Assembly: GCA_027627225.1 (NCBI GenBank)
Contig: CM051034.1
Span: forward strand, 20,320,480 to 20,384,479
Length of the DNA stretch: 64,000 nucleotides
DNA from: Congeria kusceri
Taxonomy: Eukaryota > Mollusca > Bivalvia > Myida > Dreissenidae
Direction: 5' to 3'
The notes under the pieces are model-generated. The model was not told the origin of the DNA, made no database searches, and worked only from the letters and a program-made list of their open reading frames with translations. This document shows, in pieces, positions 24,716 through 38,030 of the stretch. Made by a program: the position numbers and the translations under genes. The first letter of the stretch is position 1, and each line of letters opens with the position of its first letter.

Positions 24716-26967
24716 AGCATATTGTGGCAGCTAGGTGCGCGTCAAGTACAATGACTTTTACTAAAGATAACACTCAGTTATGTTTATAAAATACACTTAG
24801 ACGCATAATAAAGTACATTTAACATCTAAAACACACCTGAAATCTGGTTTTGGAAACTCTACTGAGATTTAACATAATTTTTATTTGTCCATCATTTGTA
24901 ATACACTGTGAACAAAATAGCATAGAGAAATACGTTTTCTTTTTGTGTGTGTAAAGTTATCATTCATAATACAATTTTGTCAGCTTGTACATAATCTATG
25001 TATTAAAATGGGTGAAATAATACAATAATGTCTGATTTGCATTAAGTCCGTTTTTGTACGAGAACTTTCAATGACAGTATTAATATGAAAACGTAAAAGG
25101 GACACGCCATATCTGCACATGTGTTCTAATTTATTCCATTGATATGATGCCTTATGTTAGTTACTGTAATACGTAAAAGGATATGGTCGAATGTGAGAAC
25201 AGTCATGGTATTTAAATGCCTATAACATCAAACAATCGTGATCTTGGTTTTCTTCAATTTCATGTTTCTGTCTTCAGAAAATCGCTCCAGCAAAATACCA
25301 ACAGTCACATCGTCGGATACCCACGGCTTATCATTCCGTTATGCTCCAGTATTAGTTAATCGTTGAATGTAGAGAAACGGAATTTAATCAATTATTTGGG
25401 CGCACATTTAACAATAACGAGAGTCTACGAATATGCGTCGAATGTTTGCAGGCGATTATTAATAATAAACGGAAAATAAAGCGTCTATTGATTCCGATTT
25501 CCGAACAAAACTGTCAGAATACAATGTACATGTGGTTCACCTGTGTGCTTATCTCTCAATTATTTCGGCGCACGTTTAACAATAACGAGAGTCTACGAAT
25601 ATGCGTCGAATGTTTGCAGGCGATTATTAATAATAAACGGAAAATAAAGCGTCTATTGATTCCGATTTCCGAACAAAACTGTCTGAATACAATGTACATG
25701 TGGTTCACCTGGGTGCTTATCTCTAAGAGGTGTTGTGACATTGAAAGCAGGGAAGCAAAGCAGGGAAACACTCTTTTCCCTAACGAATGAATGAGGGTCA
25801 GGACGGCCCAAGTCGTTGAAGGCCCAGACCATGACGCCCCAGTCCATGACGGCCCATTGTCTGTCTGCCTGTCTGTCTGCCTGTTTGTCTGTCTGTTTGT
25901 CAGCCTCTTTGTCCATCAATCCGCACATTCGCCTGAGGAAACTGCTGCTATAAAGGCTATTTCTACTTGTTTTGATAATTGTTTCTGTTTGAACTGTAAT
26001 GATGACAATGTTTTATTTATGCTTACTGTTTATTTTCATGAAAGCCTGTTGCTGTAGAAGTAACGATCTGTCTCTCTGTCAGACTGTCTCGTTGTCTCTC
26101 TGTCCCACCGTCTTGAGGAAACTGCGGCTGCAAATACCTCTATGGCGTTTTCAAATAGTTGTGTTCTAAAGGCCTTCTTCATATTAACTTTCACACGAAA
26201 GAAGGTCAACACGACGAGGGTTGCATCATGCACAAAAGCAGATAGGTGCATTGCCCTCTTGTCCTATGTGGCAACGCACCTTGGTGTCAACTCAATTTCG
26301 GTGTTACTAATCATCATCATCAACAACAACAATAACATTATCATCATCATAATCATCATCATCATCATCATATTTTTACAAAATAACATCAAACAACTAC
26401 AACGTGATAAATTCCTGGTGCACCGGTAGACGCGAGACTCGATATTCAGGCGATATTTGAACGATACAATATCGTGCCTTGCTTGAATATCGTGTATCGC
26501 TTCGTGTCTCGTGTATCGTTGTTTGATACACGATACAATATCGTGCCTCGCTTCGTGCCTCGCCTGAATATCGTATATCGCTTGGTGTCTCGCTTCGCAT
26601 CTCGTGTCTCGACCTTTGAACGCGAGGCACGAGAATTGCGCGAGACACGAAGCGAGGCACGATATTTTACCGCGAGACACGAAGCGAGACACGAGAATGG
26701 CTCGAAACACGAAGCGAGACACGATATTTTGCCGCGATATTTCGTGGTATGGGATACTGCGACAATGCGAGATCTCGTTTTACAATATCGTGCCTCGCTT
26801 CGTGTCTCACGGGAATATCGTGTCTCGCTTCGTGTTTCGCGCAATTCTCGTGTCTCGCCCTTGCCGTAAGAGGCACAATATTTCATATGGCCTAACCGGA
26901 TTCCGTAGAGGTGCCAACTGTTTGCACCTTGTATATTGTTTTTCTTAAACGCCGTATCTATTTATGG

Positions 26968-27381
26968 GCCATCAGCCGATCGCATTCAAAGCTCACCTCA
27001 CTGGCGCTTTGAGCCCTGGACCAAATCAGCGCATTGTTTACGACGACGTAAAACTGAATCTTGGCAACGCCTACCATCAACATTTTGGCGGCTTTCTTGC
27101 ACCTTTCAACGGCACTTATTTGTTTTCTGTGTCCGCGTGCTCGCACAGTGGACATTACATTGTACTTGACCTGATGAATAATGGGACGTTGATAGGTAAA
27201 GTACTTGGTGGTGATACATATTACGACGATTGCTCTTCTGAGACCACAATAACTGAACTGAAAACAGGTTGACGAAGTGTATGTTCAACACCATGCAGTA
27301 AATGGCGATTATATCTATGTTCATGAAATTGTACTGAATAGTTTTACTAGTTTTATTGGTGTGCTTTTGCAAATTGCGTAA
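26968..27381 (+). pseudogene. C1q domain exon, frameshifted, copy 2
   Basis: Copy 2 of the exon at 20857-21270, 6111 bp further on, with the same extra T, the same TGA and the same missing acceptor. No difference from copy 1 was seen in the exon, so the damage predates the duplication. Confidence 0.88.
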
Positions 27382-29181
27382 GTCACAGCAGACAATTATT
27401 ATAACGCACATATTGCATAACGTTGAATACCAACATCACTTTGTTGTTTGTATGTCTTGACACCATCCATGCAATGACGCAGATGGTAATCGGGGTCGAA
27501 ATCGCATTATTAAATTTTTATTGTTAGATAATTGTGACGATATTGACTGAGAATTACAATCTTAATACATTCTGTTCTGTTATATAATTGTAACATTGAT
27601 TTCAGACTTCCTAATTTGACCAAGCAAAGTAACTTGTCAAACCAAACCGTATATAATTTATTTACAGTAAAGCACCGCTGATACGACCACTTTGGGGGTC
27701 TTAATAAAAGTGGTCTTAATGGCGGGGTAGGTCATATTATTGAGGTACGGCAGATCACCGAGTCGGTGCATGCATTTGTACACATAAACTTAATACTGCA
27801 ACGTTAATTAATTTAGTCCAAACTTCAATTGATATTGAACGCTACAAAAAGGGGTTCGCTCCGTTATGATTTTCCAAAAAATAAATGATCGACTGAGTAG
27901 TTGGCAATAATTAATAAAAGACGCATGCTGCAGTTTTCATAGGGCCAAAAATGTGTTTGTTTCCGCTAACGTCTTTGAAAAAAAGGTATGGTAGGTAGAT
28001 AGGTATAACTTGTTTTTCGTTAACTTTTTTCATTCGCGACCCACTATTTTCCCTACTTTCATTCGCGACCCACTATTTTCCCTACTTTCATTCGCGACCC
28101 ACTATTTTCCCTTCAAGCATGGATCCACAACCGTTTAACAACTTTTTTTAGTAATTGGTTATATCTGAATCTTTATAACGTATTAAACACACTTAATATG
28201 GGGAACTTATCAGCTAAGAATATGAAAAAAATGTACTAAAACAAAAACCACACTCGATATAAGACATTTTGTATCATACAATTTGAAAACCAAAGCCAAA
28301 GTTTTTCAAGTTTACAAACTTCACTTCTGACCTGAGCAGTTCTAAATTCCTTTTCCCATACCGGCGCAGTATTATTGGATATTTCCCAATTTCAACACAC
28401 TTTGTACATATTGGTAGTACAGATTTTCGATTTCAAAGACATATCAATACGAGCACCAGGGGAACCACAATGACCACAAACATCCTTCCTTGAAAGTTGC
28501 AAGTATAAAAAACGTGTCAATAGGGTTTCAACAATTGATGTTCCTGGTGAGACTCGATATTCGTGCGATATTTGAACGATACAATATCGGGTATCGCTTC
28601 GTGTGTCGCCTGATTCTCGCGTCTCTCTTCGTGTCTCGCGTATCATGGTTTTAAAATCTACCTCGAGACTCGAGATTCGGGCGATATTTGAACGATATAA
28701 TATCGTGCCTCGCTTCGCGTCTCGCCTGAATATTGTGTATCGCTTCGTGTCTCGCTTCGCATCTCGAGTCTCGACCTTTGAACGCGAGGCACGAGAATTC
28801 CGCGAGACACGAAGCGAGGCACGATATTTTACCGCGAGACTTGAAGCGAGACACGAGAATTGCGCGAAACACGAAGCGAGACACGCGGGAATATCGCGTC
28901 TCGCTTCGTGTTTCGCGCAATTATCGTGTCTCGCCCTTGCCGTAAGAGGCACGATATTTCATATGGCACTAACCGGATTCCGTACATCTCCATCATTTTA
29001 ATGAAATTTCTGATTTACAAATATTTCGGTAGTTAACTCGCGCGCTACGTGGAAGAATACTTAAGGCTGCCATTACAGTAGGCATCGTGTTTTATTATAA
29101 ACAAATATCATTAATTATGTTGATGAATTATTGGAACTTGTTTGTAACATATTGTAAAATAGGAATGTTGCGAATACTTAC

Positions 29182-29341
29182 TGAGTTTGGTGATCTTGGC
29201 TTCATTTTCATTAACTTTCCGTGTCAGAGCATCCAGTCTTTGTACAAGATCTGGAATACCCGGTTCCGCAACAAATCGCTTTTCTGGATGGTCTGCACCA
29301 ACAACAAGTATCAAAGCAAAACATGCTATATTTTGTGCCAT
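29182..29341 (-). pseudogene. Orphan C1q exon 1, copy 2
   Basis: Identical in translation to the exon at 23071-23230, with the same start, donor and upstream TATAAAAG (29383-29390). It lies in the second unit of the segmental duplication. The third unit is cut before reaching this exon. Confidence 0.75.
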
Positions 29342-29382
29342 AATGGACAACGCAGAATGTAAAGTTATTTCGGAGTGTCGTG

Positions 29383-29390
29383 CTTTTATA
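29383..29390 (-). promoter_or_regulatory. TATA box of orphan C1q exon 1, copy 2
   Basis: TATAAAAG on the minus strand upstream of the ATG at 29341; duplicate of the site at 23272-23279. Confidence 0.5.
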
Positions 29391-32300
29391 GGATTGAACA
29401 TCTGCAAAATCTTCTCTCAAATTGATGTTTGCGCGCGAAACAGGTTTATCTGCTTAACATTTCTGTATCAGATACAATAGTTTCACGCTCAATCATCGAA
29501 ATGCGCATAATTGAACGAAGATTTTGACCCTTCCTAGTTTACCGGTCAGACGAAATAGCCAGCTGGTAACTATTACTGGTAAGTGTTCCAAATTGAACGA
29601 GTGTCGTGACAGAAGACATTCGTTCTGAATACTATCTGCGAGAAATTTGCAATATAAATATGCTTCGAAGAATTGCTTTTGTGTAAGTCCCAAACAAAAT
29701 TCCACTAGTAAATCTACAAATATGTACTTAATAAAAGATGTGTTTAATATACAAGACTATACCTTTCTGTGACATGTTATACAGGTAAGAAAAGGTACGA
29801 CTGGCGCAACGTAAGGTGTGAAAAAAATATGTTTGTTTCAGGTTACATGCCCAAACAAATTAGGGTAGGTAGGTCGGGAATTTTTTTTTAATTAGGTAAA
29901 TGGTCAACTTGAAGGTCTAAAACTGAATAAATATTCAAAACATATCAGTAATAGTGTTGCGGGTCAGGCTGGCTGGCTTTCGCGGTGACCCCTGTGTGGT
30001 TCAGTGTCGGTTATTCTGGGGATGGCGCTGAGGCTGCTGCTGATGCTACTGGTGCTGTTGCTGTCCCCAGTAATGCTGCTGTCGCTGCAAGTACTGTTGC
30101 TGTTGGCACTGCTGCTTTGATGATTATGTGGATGCTAACGCTGCTGCTGCTAGTGCTTTTGCTGCCGCTGATGATGATGATGTTGCTGCTACAATGCTAC
30201 TGCTGGTGCTTATGTTGGTGCTGCTATTGTTGTTGTTACTTTGCTGTTAAATTGATGTTGTGAGTGGTTGCGAGTGATTGCTGTTGTTAATAACTCCAAC
30301 TTATAGGGTTTAAAATAAAGAAGAGTCAGAATATAATGTTCCACAAGTTTATTAGGGCCTGAATAGAATATGTTATTCAGGAAATAATGTACGATGCTAT
30401 AATGCCAAATCTTAGTACAATGTAACCTACTACTCTAACAGATGAAAGTATTACAATTGTCGAAAAGAGGTCAATTCTGCATAAAGACTATTATATTCTG
30501 ATTAATTTGTATTTAGAAAAATTACTTATCCTATTCAAAGTATCAAATTCTTAATAGGTTAAGATATGGCGCGCACTTAGTACTGAACTTCGAAAATTCC
30601 CAAGTTCTAAGTGTCAGCAAAATGGACAAATCGAGACGGAGTTTGCCTTAAGAAAATTGTCGGAGTCCACGCACGAACGCGTGCAGGCTATTTATACTTG
30701 GACAGAGTGCAACATGTTGCACAGTGGCGTGCGACAAGTTGCGTTGTGGCATGCAACATGTTGCATTGTGGCATGCAACACGTTGCTCGCCACACTGGTG
30801 CATGCAGCGCTTTTGTTGCATGACGCAGCATATTGTGGCAGCTAGGTGCGCGTCAAGTACAATGACTTTTACTAAAGATAACACTCAGTTATGTTTATAA
30901 AATACACTTAGACGCATAATAAAGTACATTTAACATCTAAAACACACCTGAAATCTGGTTTTGGAAACTCTACTGAGATTTAACATAATTTTTATTTGTC
31001 CATCATTTGTAATACACTGTGAACAAAATAGCATAGAGAAATACGTTTTCTTTTTGTGTGTGTAAAGTTATCATTCATAATACAATTTTGTCAGCTTGTA
31101 CATAATCTATGTATTAAAATGGGTGAAATAATACAATAATGTCTGATTTGCATTAAGTCCGTTTTTGTACGAGAACTTTCAATGACAGTATTAATATGAA
31201 AACGTAAAAGGGACACGCCATATCTGCACATGTGTTCTAATTTATTCCATTGATATGATGCCTTATGTTAGTTACTGTAATACGTAAAAGGATATGGTCG
31301 AATGTGAGAACAGTCATGGTATTTAAATGCCTATAACATCAAACAATCGTGATCTTGGTTTTCTTCAATTTCATGTTTCTGTCTTCAGAAAATCGCTCCA
31401 GCAAAATACCAACAGTCACATCGTCGGATACCCACGGCTTATCATTCCGTTATGCTCCAGTATTAGTTAATCGTTGAATGTAGAGAAACGGAATTTAATC
31501 AATTATTTGGGCGCACATTTAACAATAACGAGAGTCTACGAATATGCGTCGAATGTTTGCAGGCGATTATTAATAATAAACGGAAAATAAAGCGTCTATT
31601 GATTCCGATTTCCGAACAAAACTGTCAGAATACAATGTACATGTGGTTCACCTGTGTGCTTATCTCTCAATTATTTCGGCGCACGTTTAACAATAACGAG
31701 AGTCTACGAATATGCGTCGAATGTTTGCAGGCGATTATTAATAATAAACGGAAAATAAAGCGTCTATTGATTCCGATTTCCGAACAAAACTGTCTGAATA
31801 CAATGTACATGTGGTTCACCTGGGTGCTTATCTCTAAGAGGTGTTGTGACATTGAAAGCAGGGAAGCAAAGCAGGGAAACACTCTTTTCCCTAACGAATG
31901 AATGAGGGTCAGGACGGCCCAAGTCGTTGAAGGCCCAGACCATGACGCCCCAGTCCATGACGGCCCATTGTCTGTCTGCCTGTCTGTCTGCCTGTTTGTC
32001 TGTCTGTTTGTCAGCCTCTTTGTCCATCAATCCGCACATTCGCCTGAGGAAACTGCTGCTATAAAGGCTATTTCTACTTGTTTTGATAATTGTTTCTGTT
32101 TGAACTGTAATGATGACAATGTTTTATTTATGCTTACTGTTTATTTTCATGAAAGCCTGTTGCTGTAGAAGTAACGATCTGTCTCTCTGTCAGACTGTCT
32201 CGTTGTCTCTCTGTCCCACCGTCTTGAGGAAACTGCGGCTGCAAATACCTCTATGGCGTTTTCAAATAGTTGTGTTCTAAAGGCCTTCTTCATATTAACT

Positions 32301-33078
32301 TTCACACGAAAGAAGGTCAACACGACGAGGGTTGCATCATGCACAAAAGCAGATAGGTGCATTGCCCTCTTGTCCTATGTGGCAACGCACCTTGGTGTCA
32401 ACTCAATTTCGGTGTTACTAATCATCATCATCAACAACAACAATAACATTATCATCATCATAATCATCATCATCATCATCATATTTTTACAAAATAACAT
32501 CAAACAACTACAACGTGATAAATTCCTGGTGCACCGGTAGACGCGAGACTCGATATTCAGGCGATATTTGAACGATACAATATCGTGCCTTGCTTGAATA
32601 TCGTGTATCGCTTCGTGTCTCGTGTATCGTTGTTTGATACACGATACAATATCGTGCCTCGCTTCGTGCCTCGCCTGAATATCGTATATCGCTTGGTGTC
32701 TCGCTTCGCATCTCGTGTCTCGACCTTTGAACGCGAGGCACGAGAATTGCGCGAGACACGAAGCGAGGCACGATATTTTACCGCGAGACACGAAGCGAGA
32801 CACGAGAATGGCTCGAAACACGAAGCGAGACACGATATTTTGCCGCGATATTTCGTGGTATGGGATACTGCGACAATGCGAGATCTCGTTTTACAATATC
32901 GTGCCTCGCTTCGTGTCTCACGGGAATATCGTGTCTCGCTTCGTGTTTCGCGCAATTCTCGTGTCTCGCCCTTGCCGTAAGAGGCACAATATTTCATATG
33001 GCCTAACCGGATTCCGTAGAGGTGCCAACTGTTTGCACCTTGTATATTGTTTTTCTTAAACGCCGTATCTATTTATGG

Positions 33079-33492
33079 GCCATCAGCCGATCGCATTCAA
33101 AGCTCACCTCACTGGCGCTTTGAGCCCTGGACCAAATCAGCGCATTGTTTACGACGACGTAAAACTGAATCTTGGCAACGCCTACCATCAACATTTTGGC
33201 GGCTTTCTTGCACCTTTCAACGGCACTTATTTGTTTTCTGTGTCCGCGTGCTCGCACAGTGGACATTACATTGTACTTGACCTGATGAATAATGGGACGT
33301 TGATAGGTAAAGTACTTGGTGGTGATACATATTACGACGATTGCTCTTCTGAGACCACAATAACTGAACTGAAAACAGGTTGACGAAGTGTATGTTCAAC
33401 ACCATGCAGTAAATGGCGATTATATCTATGTTCATGAAATTGTACTGAATAGTTTTACTAGTTTTATTGGTGTGCTTTTGCAAATTGCGTAA
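33079..33492 (+). pseudogene. C1q domain exon, frameshifted, copy 3
   Basis: Copy 3 of the exon at 20857-21270, a further 6111 bp on, with identical lesions. The block it belongs to is truncated at about 34199, so this copy has no matching exon 1. Confidence 0.88.
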
Positions 33493-34359
33493 GTCACAGC
33501 AGACAATTATTATAACGCACATATTGCATAACGTTGAATACCAACATCACTTTGTTGTTTGTATGTCTTGACACCATCCATGCAATGACGCAGATGGTAA
33601 TCGGGGTCGAAATCGCATTATTAAATTTTTATTGTTAGATAATTGTGACGATATTGACTGAGAATTACAATCTTAATACATTCTGTTCTGTTATATAATT
33701 GTAACATTGATTTCAGACTTCCTAATTTGACCAAGCAAAGTAACTTGTCAAACCAAACCGTATATAATTTATTTACAGTAAAGCACCGCTGATACGACCA
33801 CTTTGGGGGTCTTAATAAAAGTGGTCTTAATGGCGGGGTAGGTCATATTATTGAGGTACGGCAGATCACCGAGTCGGTGCATGCATTTGTACACATAAAC
33901 TTAATACTGCAACGTTAATTAATTTAGTCCAAACTTCAATTGATATTGAACGCTACAAAAAGGGGTTCGCTCCGTTATGATTTTCCAAAAAATAAATGAT
34001 CGACTGAGTAGTTGGCAATAATTAATAAAAGACGCATGCTGCAGTTTTCATAGGGCCAAAAATGTGTTTGTTTCCGCTAACGTCTTTGAAAAAAAGGTAT
34101 GGTAGGTAGATAGGTATAACTTGTTTTTCGTTAACTTTTTTTCATTCGCGACCCACTATTTTCCCTACTTTCATTCGCGACCCACTATTTTCCCTTCAAT
34201 TTATTATGCAAAAATATCCAGCCTGAGAAACTTTCAAGTGGCAAACTGCAAGTCGGCATTGTTTGAAGACGTATTATGACTTCATTAGTTATTTTTCGAA
34301 TCGAATCCATAAACAGTGACCTAATACGTTAATTGATCTGATTGTTTAAATTTGTATGC

Positions 34360-34522
34360 GGTCTTGTGCTGTGTTGGGAAACCGGAGTACCCGGAGGAAA
34401 CCCCACTTGTCCAATATTGTGACAGCCAGCCAAATTCACATGTTCCGGGCTGGAATCAAATCCGGGCATCATAGGTGAGAGGCGAGTATGCTAACAAATG
34501 CGCTAGTCGGACAGCCTTATAA
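34360..34522 (-). mobile_element. tRNA-derived SINE, copy 1
   Basis: On the minus strand: pol III box A-like CTAGCGCATTTGTTAGCA, box B-like GGATTTGATTCC, then a core with GGGTTTCCTCCGGGTACTCC and GGTTTCCC. The second copy at 42090-42262 has the same order of blocks. Confidence 0.75.
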
Positions 34523-35139
34523 AATTATTTAAAGCATACTAACCTTGTCCGACAAGGAGGCGTGTATGACCGTTGGCCTTGCAAGCTATTTAGGACTGTT
34601 TACGATATTACGATATTAAATTAGAACAGTGTACAGTCCTAAAAGATAAGGCAGCTACATTATATAGATCGCAATATGTGACATTAAGTCGTGTGTGTAC
34701 CAGCGCAGAAATAAAATAAACTTGTAAGATTTACGTTTATGGAAATTCGTGCAAACGTGCGGAAATTGAAAATACAATACAATTCAAATATTTTAAGCAT
34801 GATGTAGTACAAATAGTACTTATTATTTGCACGTGTACTTGGTTGTTTTCATGTGTCTGTATTGATTACGATAGTTAGAATATTATAGATTTCTAAATTA
34901 TTACAATATTTCTGTTTATGTTTAAAAGAAGCTAATCTTTTATTCTGAAAGAAGCAAAACCTTCTTGTTCATACAATTGATACACCTTTCAAATATTAAA
35001 ACAAATTAATGTTTATTATTTGAATAAGCTCATCAGCAAGCTCAGAATAAAAGCAAAATCAACTGTTTAATTAATAGCAGCAGGTTAAAATATATGATGT
35101 GGAACAGATATCATATAAATTGTAAATCATACACATTTC

Positions 35140-35594
35140 TTATCGCAACGGTTTTAATTTTGATATAGTAAACATACTCCGTGACAAATAGTACAATACT
35201 TGTAAAGGTGAAACAGTAAAGCTACCGATGGTAATGGAAACAACCAAAATAAATTTATCGCTTGCTGCATGATGTTTAACGTACACTTTGTCCCTTGCAT
35301 TCAGTTTGGCGCATGTGGTCTCACAGTTGCATGATGTGTCTTGCGAGTTACCCGCAAATGAACGGCTTATCATGATTCCACTTTTAATAAAGTCTAAAAC
35401 TGTGTAATGCCTATGAAAGTAGCACACGGAAACATAATCAAATAGGTGCCGTTCAAAGGTGCAAGAAATCCTCCAAAGATGGTGATGGCATGCGTTGCTA
35501 AGGTTCGAGTTGACATTGTCATAAATAATGCGCCGTTTTAGACCAGGGTTGACACCACTAGACAAGTGGGCTTTGAAGGCAGCAGGTGGATGAT
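35140..35594 (-). pseudogene. C1q domain exon 2, decayed
   Basis: The acceptor TTTGTAG is present at 35595-35596 and the start of the domain is recognisable (HPPAAFKAHLSSGVNPG, RRIIYDNVNSNLSNA). The central strand reads HHHLWRISCTFERHLFDYVSVCYFHRHY, out of register with the family's HLGGFLAPLNGTYLFSVSVC. Compensating indels between about 35430 and 35500 restore the frame (YTVLDFIKSGIMISRSFAG...CETTCAKLNARDKVYVKHH). The normal stop after LQVL is lost and reading continues about 14 residues. Many conserved positions are changed (LNLGNA to SNLSNA, GDEV to RDKV), so constraint was lost long ago. Confidence 0.85.
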
Positions 35595-35709
35595 CTACAA
35601 AAAAAATGATAAAACACAGATGCAAAATGGATGCCACGTAAATCAACAGTCGTTTTTGATATTTATATTTAAAATACTATCCAAACAACTACAATAGAGG
35701 AATACTCAC

Positions 35710-35835
35710 AGCATTTGGTTTCAAGGTGACCCGAACGCTGCACAGGTTCTTAAAGGTCTATTGAACTCTTGTTTCACATGCAGTTGCTGAGGCAACAATT
35801 AATCATATGGAAAAACACGTTATAATCTGTAAAAT
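35710..35835 (-). pseudogene. C1q exon 1, start codon lost
   Basis: This segment aligns with the 5' part of the exon 1 at 44831-44963 (shared upstream GCWGAAAACCAT). The ATG has become ATT (35833-35835), an in-frame TGA follows within a dozen codons, and the 3' end still shows LETKC-like codons before a GTGAGT donor at 35704-35709. It is the partner of the decayed domain exon at 35140-35594. Confidence 0.6.
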
Positions 35836-36595
35836 GGTTTTCAGCAAGAGTGGATGTTCCCTGGATTTTCAGAGAACAACCGCTATTTTTACTGACGTAT
35901 AGAATACATCAGTTGGCAGTTCTCACGTGCTATCGGCGTGCCGCCAGGTCTGTTGCATTGAATGCAGACAAAGTATAAGAGTTAAACTGTAAACATTTAT
36001 TATAATTTTAGCGTCAAATAAAAAGGCCAACATTTATCCAAGTGTAGTTGACCGAACATATTCATATGTGAACTTATATGTTTATTGACACAATGCGGTG
36101 AAAAAATAATTAAGCATTTAATGAAAGATAGAAAATTACCACGGAAAAGCATCGACGAAGACAAAATACACCATAGTAAAAAAGTGTTTAGTTCTTGAAT
36201 GTTACTTCATGGAGTGAGTCTCAGAATGCATAAAAGGCTAAACAGTTCTTGACTTTTTTTAACTGTTGTATTGTGCAGTGTATGACATGATGGAACATAT
36301 AGCACAGTTTACAATAAATAATAAATGTATATTTGTTTTGTTAGATTATGCATATTTGTTAATGTTATTTTATATTTTAAAGCGACCTATTTATTAAAAA
36401 CGTTTTTAACAGAAACCAAAAATAACATTTTTGAAACTACCTGAACCATTTAAATAGAATATAAACTGTCTTACCGAGACTTTTGAGCTGGACGTCTATG
36501 TCATAGCTTACACATTTTGCTTGTTGTTGTTTTTTAATGATTGTCTTCATATAATATCCAAAGTTTATAGTCTAAATGGGCTAGTCTTTAAACTT

Positions 36596-37419
36596 AATGC
36601 TAGGTTCCCGCTATCACGATTTGCGTCACGATTGAAATCGTGGTCCTAATCGTGGACCAATCGTAGTGATCCTGTCAGATCTTGAGGTCAGTCGTGGCAA
36701 TCGTGTTATTCGTAGAAAAGTTTGAACGGTTAAAAAATTCGCTACGATTAAACCCATTAACTGCGATCAATTATCCATCGGGATCATCGTATTAGATCGT
36801 ATTGCATCGTAACAAACCGCGATCGTATCTAATCGTGCATCCAAATTGTGGTGATCGGGATCGATCGTAGACGAGAAAAAACGCCGCGCTCTGTCAAGAT
36901 GTGTTGCGATCTCAAGAAAAAATGGAGTCAATAATCAGTCGGGCTGTATTTATATCATTCGGGTCCAGTCGTAGCTCAAATCGTGATCTCCATCGATCAT
37001 GATCGTGAAAGACATCGCGACCACAATCGTATCCTATCGTAACGGAGCGCACTGATTCTTGATAAGCGTATCGAAACTTATCTGTACGTACTTGAACGTT
37101 CTTATTCGGAGAACTCGATCGTGATGATTGTGTCAGATCGAGACCCAATCGTGGACTCGATCGAAACAATCCTAACGGAACGTATGTAATCTTATCTAAA
37201 CTGGAGATCAGACCGGCACAGATCGTGACACCTGTAATTGACAAATTGTGACCAGATCGCAACAGAGCGCAAAACATCGTACCAAAGCGCATGGACTCGC
37301 ATCACATTCTGAAATCATGAAATCTGAATCCTGAAATCTCAGAGAAATACCACGATCAGCTACGAGTGACCAATCATGGCATTCGTGACGGATCGCACGA
37401 TAGTGGGAACCTAGCATAA
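36596..37419. mobile_element. PIF/Harbinger-like non-autonomous element
   Basis: The element runs 36599-37416, flanked by TAA on both sides (36596-36598 and 37417-37419), the 3-bp TWA-type duplication typical of PIF/Harbinger. The ends TGCTAGGTTCCCGCTATCAC and the complement of GTGGGAACCTAGCA form inverted repeats that continue imperfectly for about 30 bp. The interior is full of ATCGTG/CACGAT words on both strands. No transposase; the frame at 36912-37292 is a by-product of the repeat. Confidence 0.75.
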
Positions 37420-38030
37420 TCGTAGAAAAATGTTTAACGGTTCAAAAATTCTCTACGATTAACACGATCAACTGCGATCAATTGTCCATAGGGATCATCG
37501 TATCAGATCTTATTGCATCGTAACAAAGCACGACAAATCGTATCTAATCGTGCATCCAAATTGTGGTGATCGGGATCGATCGTTGACGAGAAAAAACACC
37601 ACGCTCGGTTAAGATGTGTTGCGATCTCAAGAAACAATAAAGTCAATAGTCATTCGGGCTGTATTATATTATTCGGGTTCAGTCGAAGCTCATATCGTGA
37701 TCTCCATCGATCATGATCGTGAAAGACATCGCTACCACAATCGTATCCTATCGTAACGGAGCGCACGGATTAGTGATAAGCGTATCGGTAGTTAGCTGTA
37801 CCTACTAGAACGTCCTAATTCGGAGAACCCAATCGTGATGATCGTGCCAGATCGAGACCCAATGGTGGACAAGATCGAAACGGTCCCAACGAAAACGTAT
37901 ATAATCGTATCTCAACTGGAGATCAGATCGTGACAGATCGTAACACTTGTAATTGACAAATCGTGACCAGATTGCAACAGAGCGCAAAACATCGTTTCAA
38001 AACGTATGGACTCGCATCACATCGTATCCG
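37420..38030. repeat. Direct repeat of the interior of the Harbinger-like element
   Basis: This segment repeats 36710-37310 in the same orientation (for example ATCGTGCATCCAAATTGTGG, GACGAGAAAAAACRCC, AAGATGTGTTGCGATCTCAA), about 85-90% by eye. It has no TIR at either end and starts exactly where the complete element stops. Confidence 0.8.

Larger units (their letters stand above)
18523..34199. repeat. Tandem segmental duplication, 2.5 copies of a 6.1-kb unit
   Basis: Copy 1 is 18523-24877 (6355 bp), copy 2 is 24878-30988 (6111 bp), and copy 3 is 30989-34199 (truncated). Each starts at TTTTTATTTGTCCATC. Copies 2 and 3 look identical wherever both exist apart from a T-run and a 27-bp repeat near the end. 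Copy 1 differs from copy 2 by a few bases (for example near 20021, 20045 and 25081) and by about 244 bp of extra internal tandem repeat. Copy 3 ends after CCCTTCAA inside a short tandem repeat. Units hold a broken C1q exon, two foldback elements and an orphan exon 1. Very recent duplication or assembly duplication are both possible. Confidence 0.93.

Noticed and set aside
36912..37292. 126-codon minus-strand frame
   Set aside because: It lies wholly inside the ATCGTG-rich Harbinger-like element, and the diverged repeat copy does not keep the frame.
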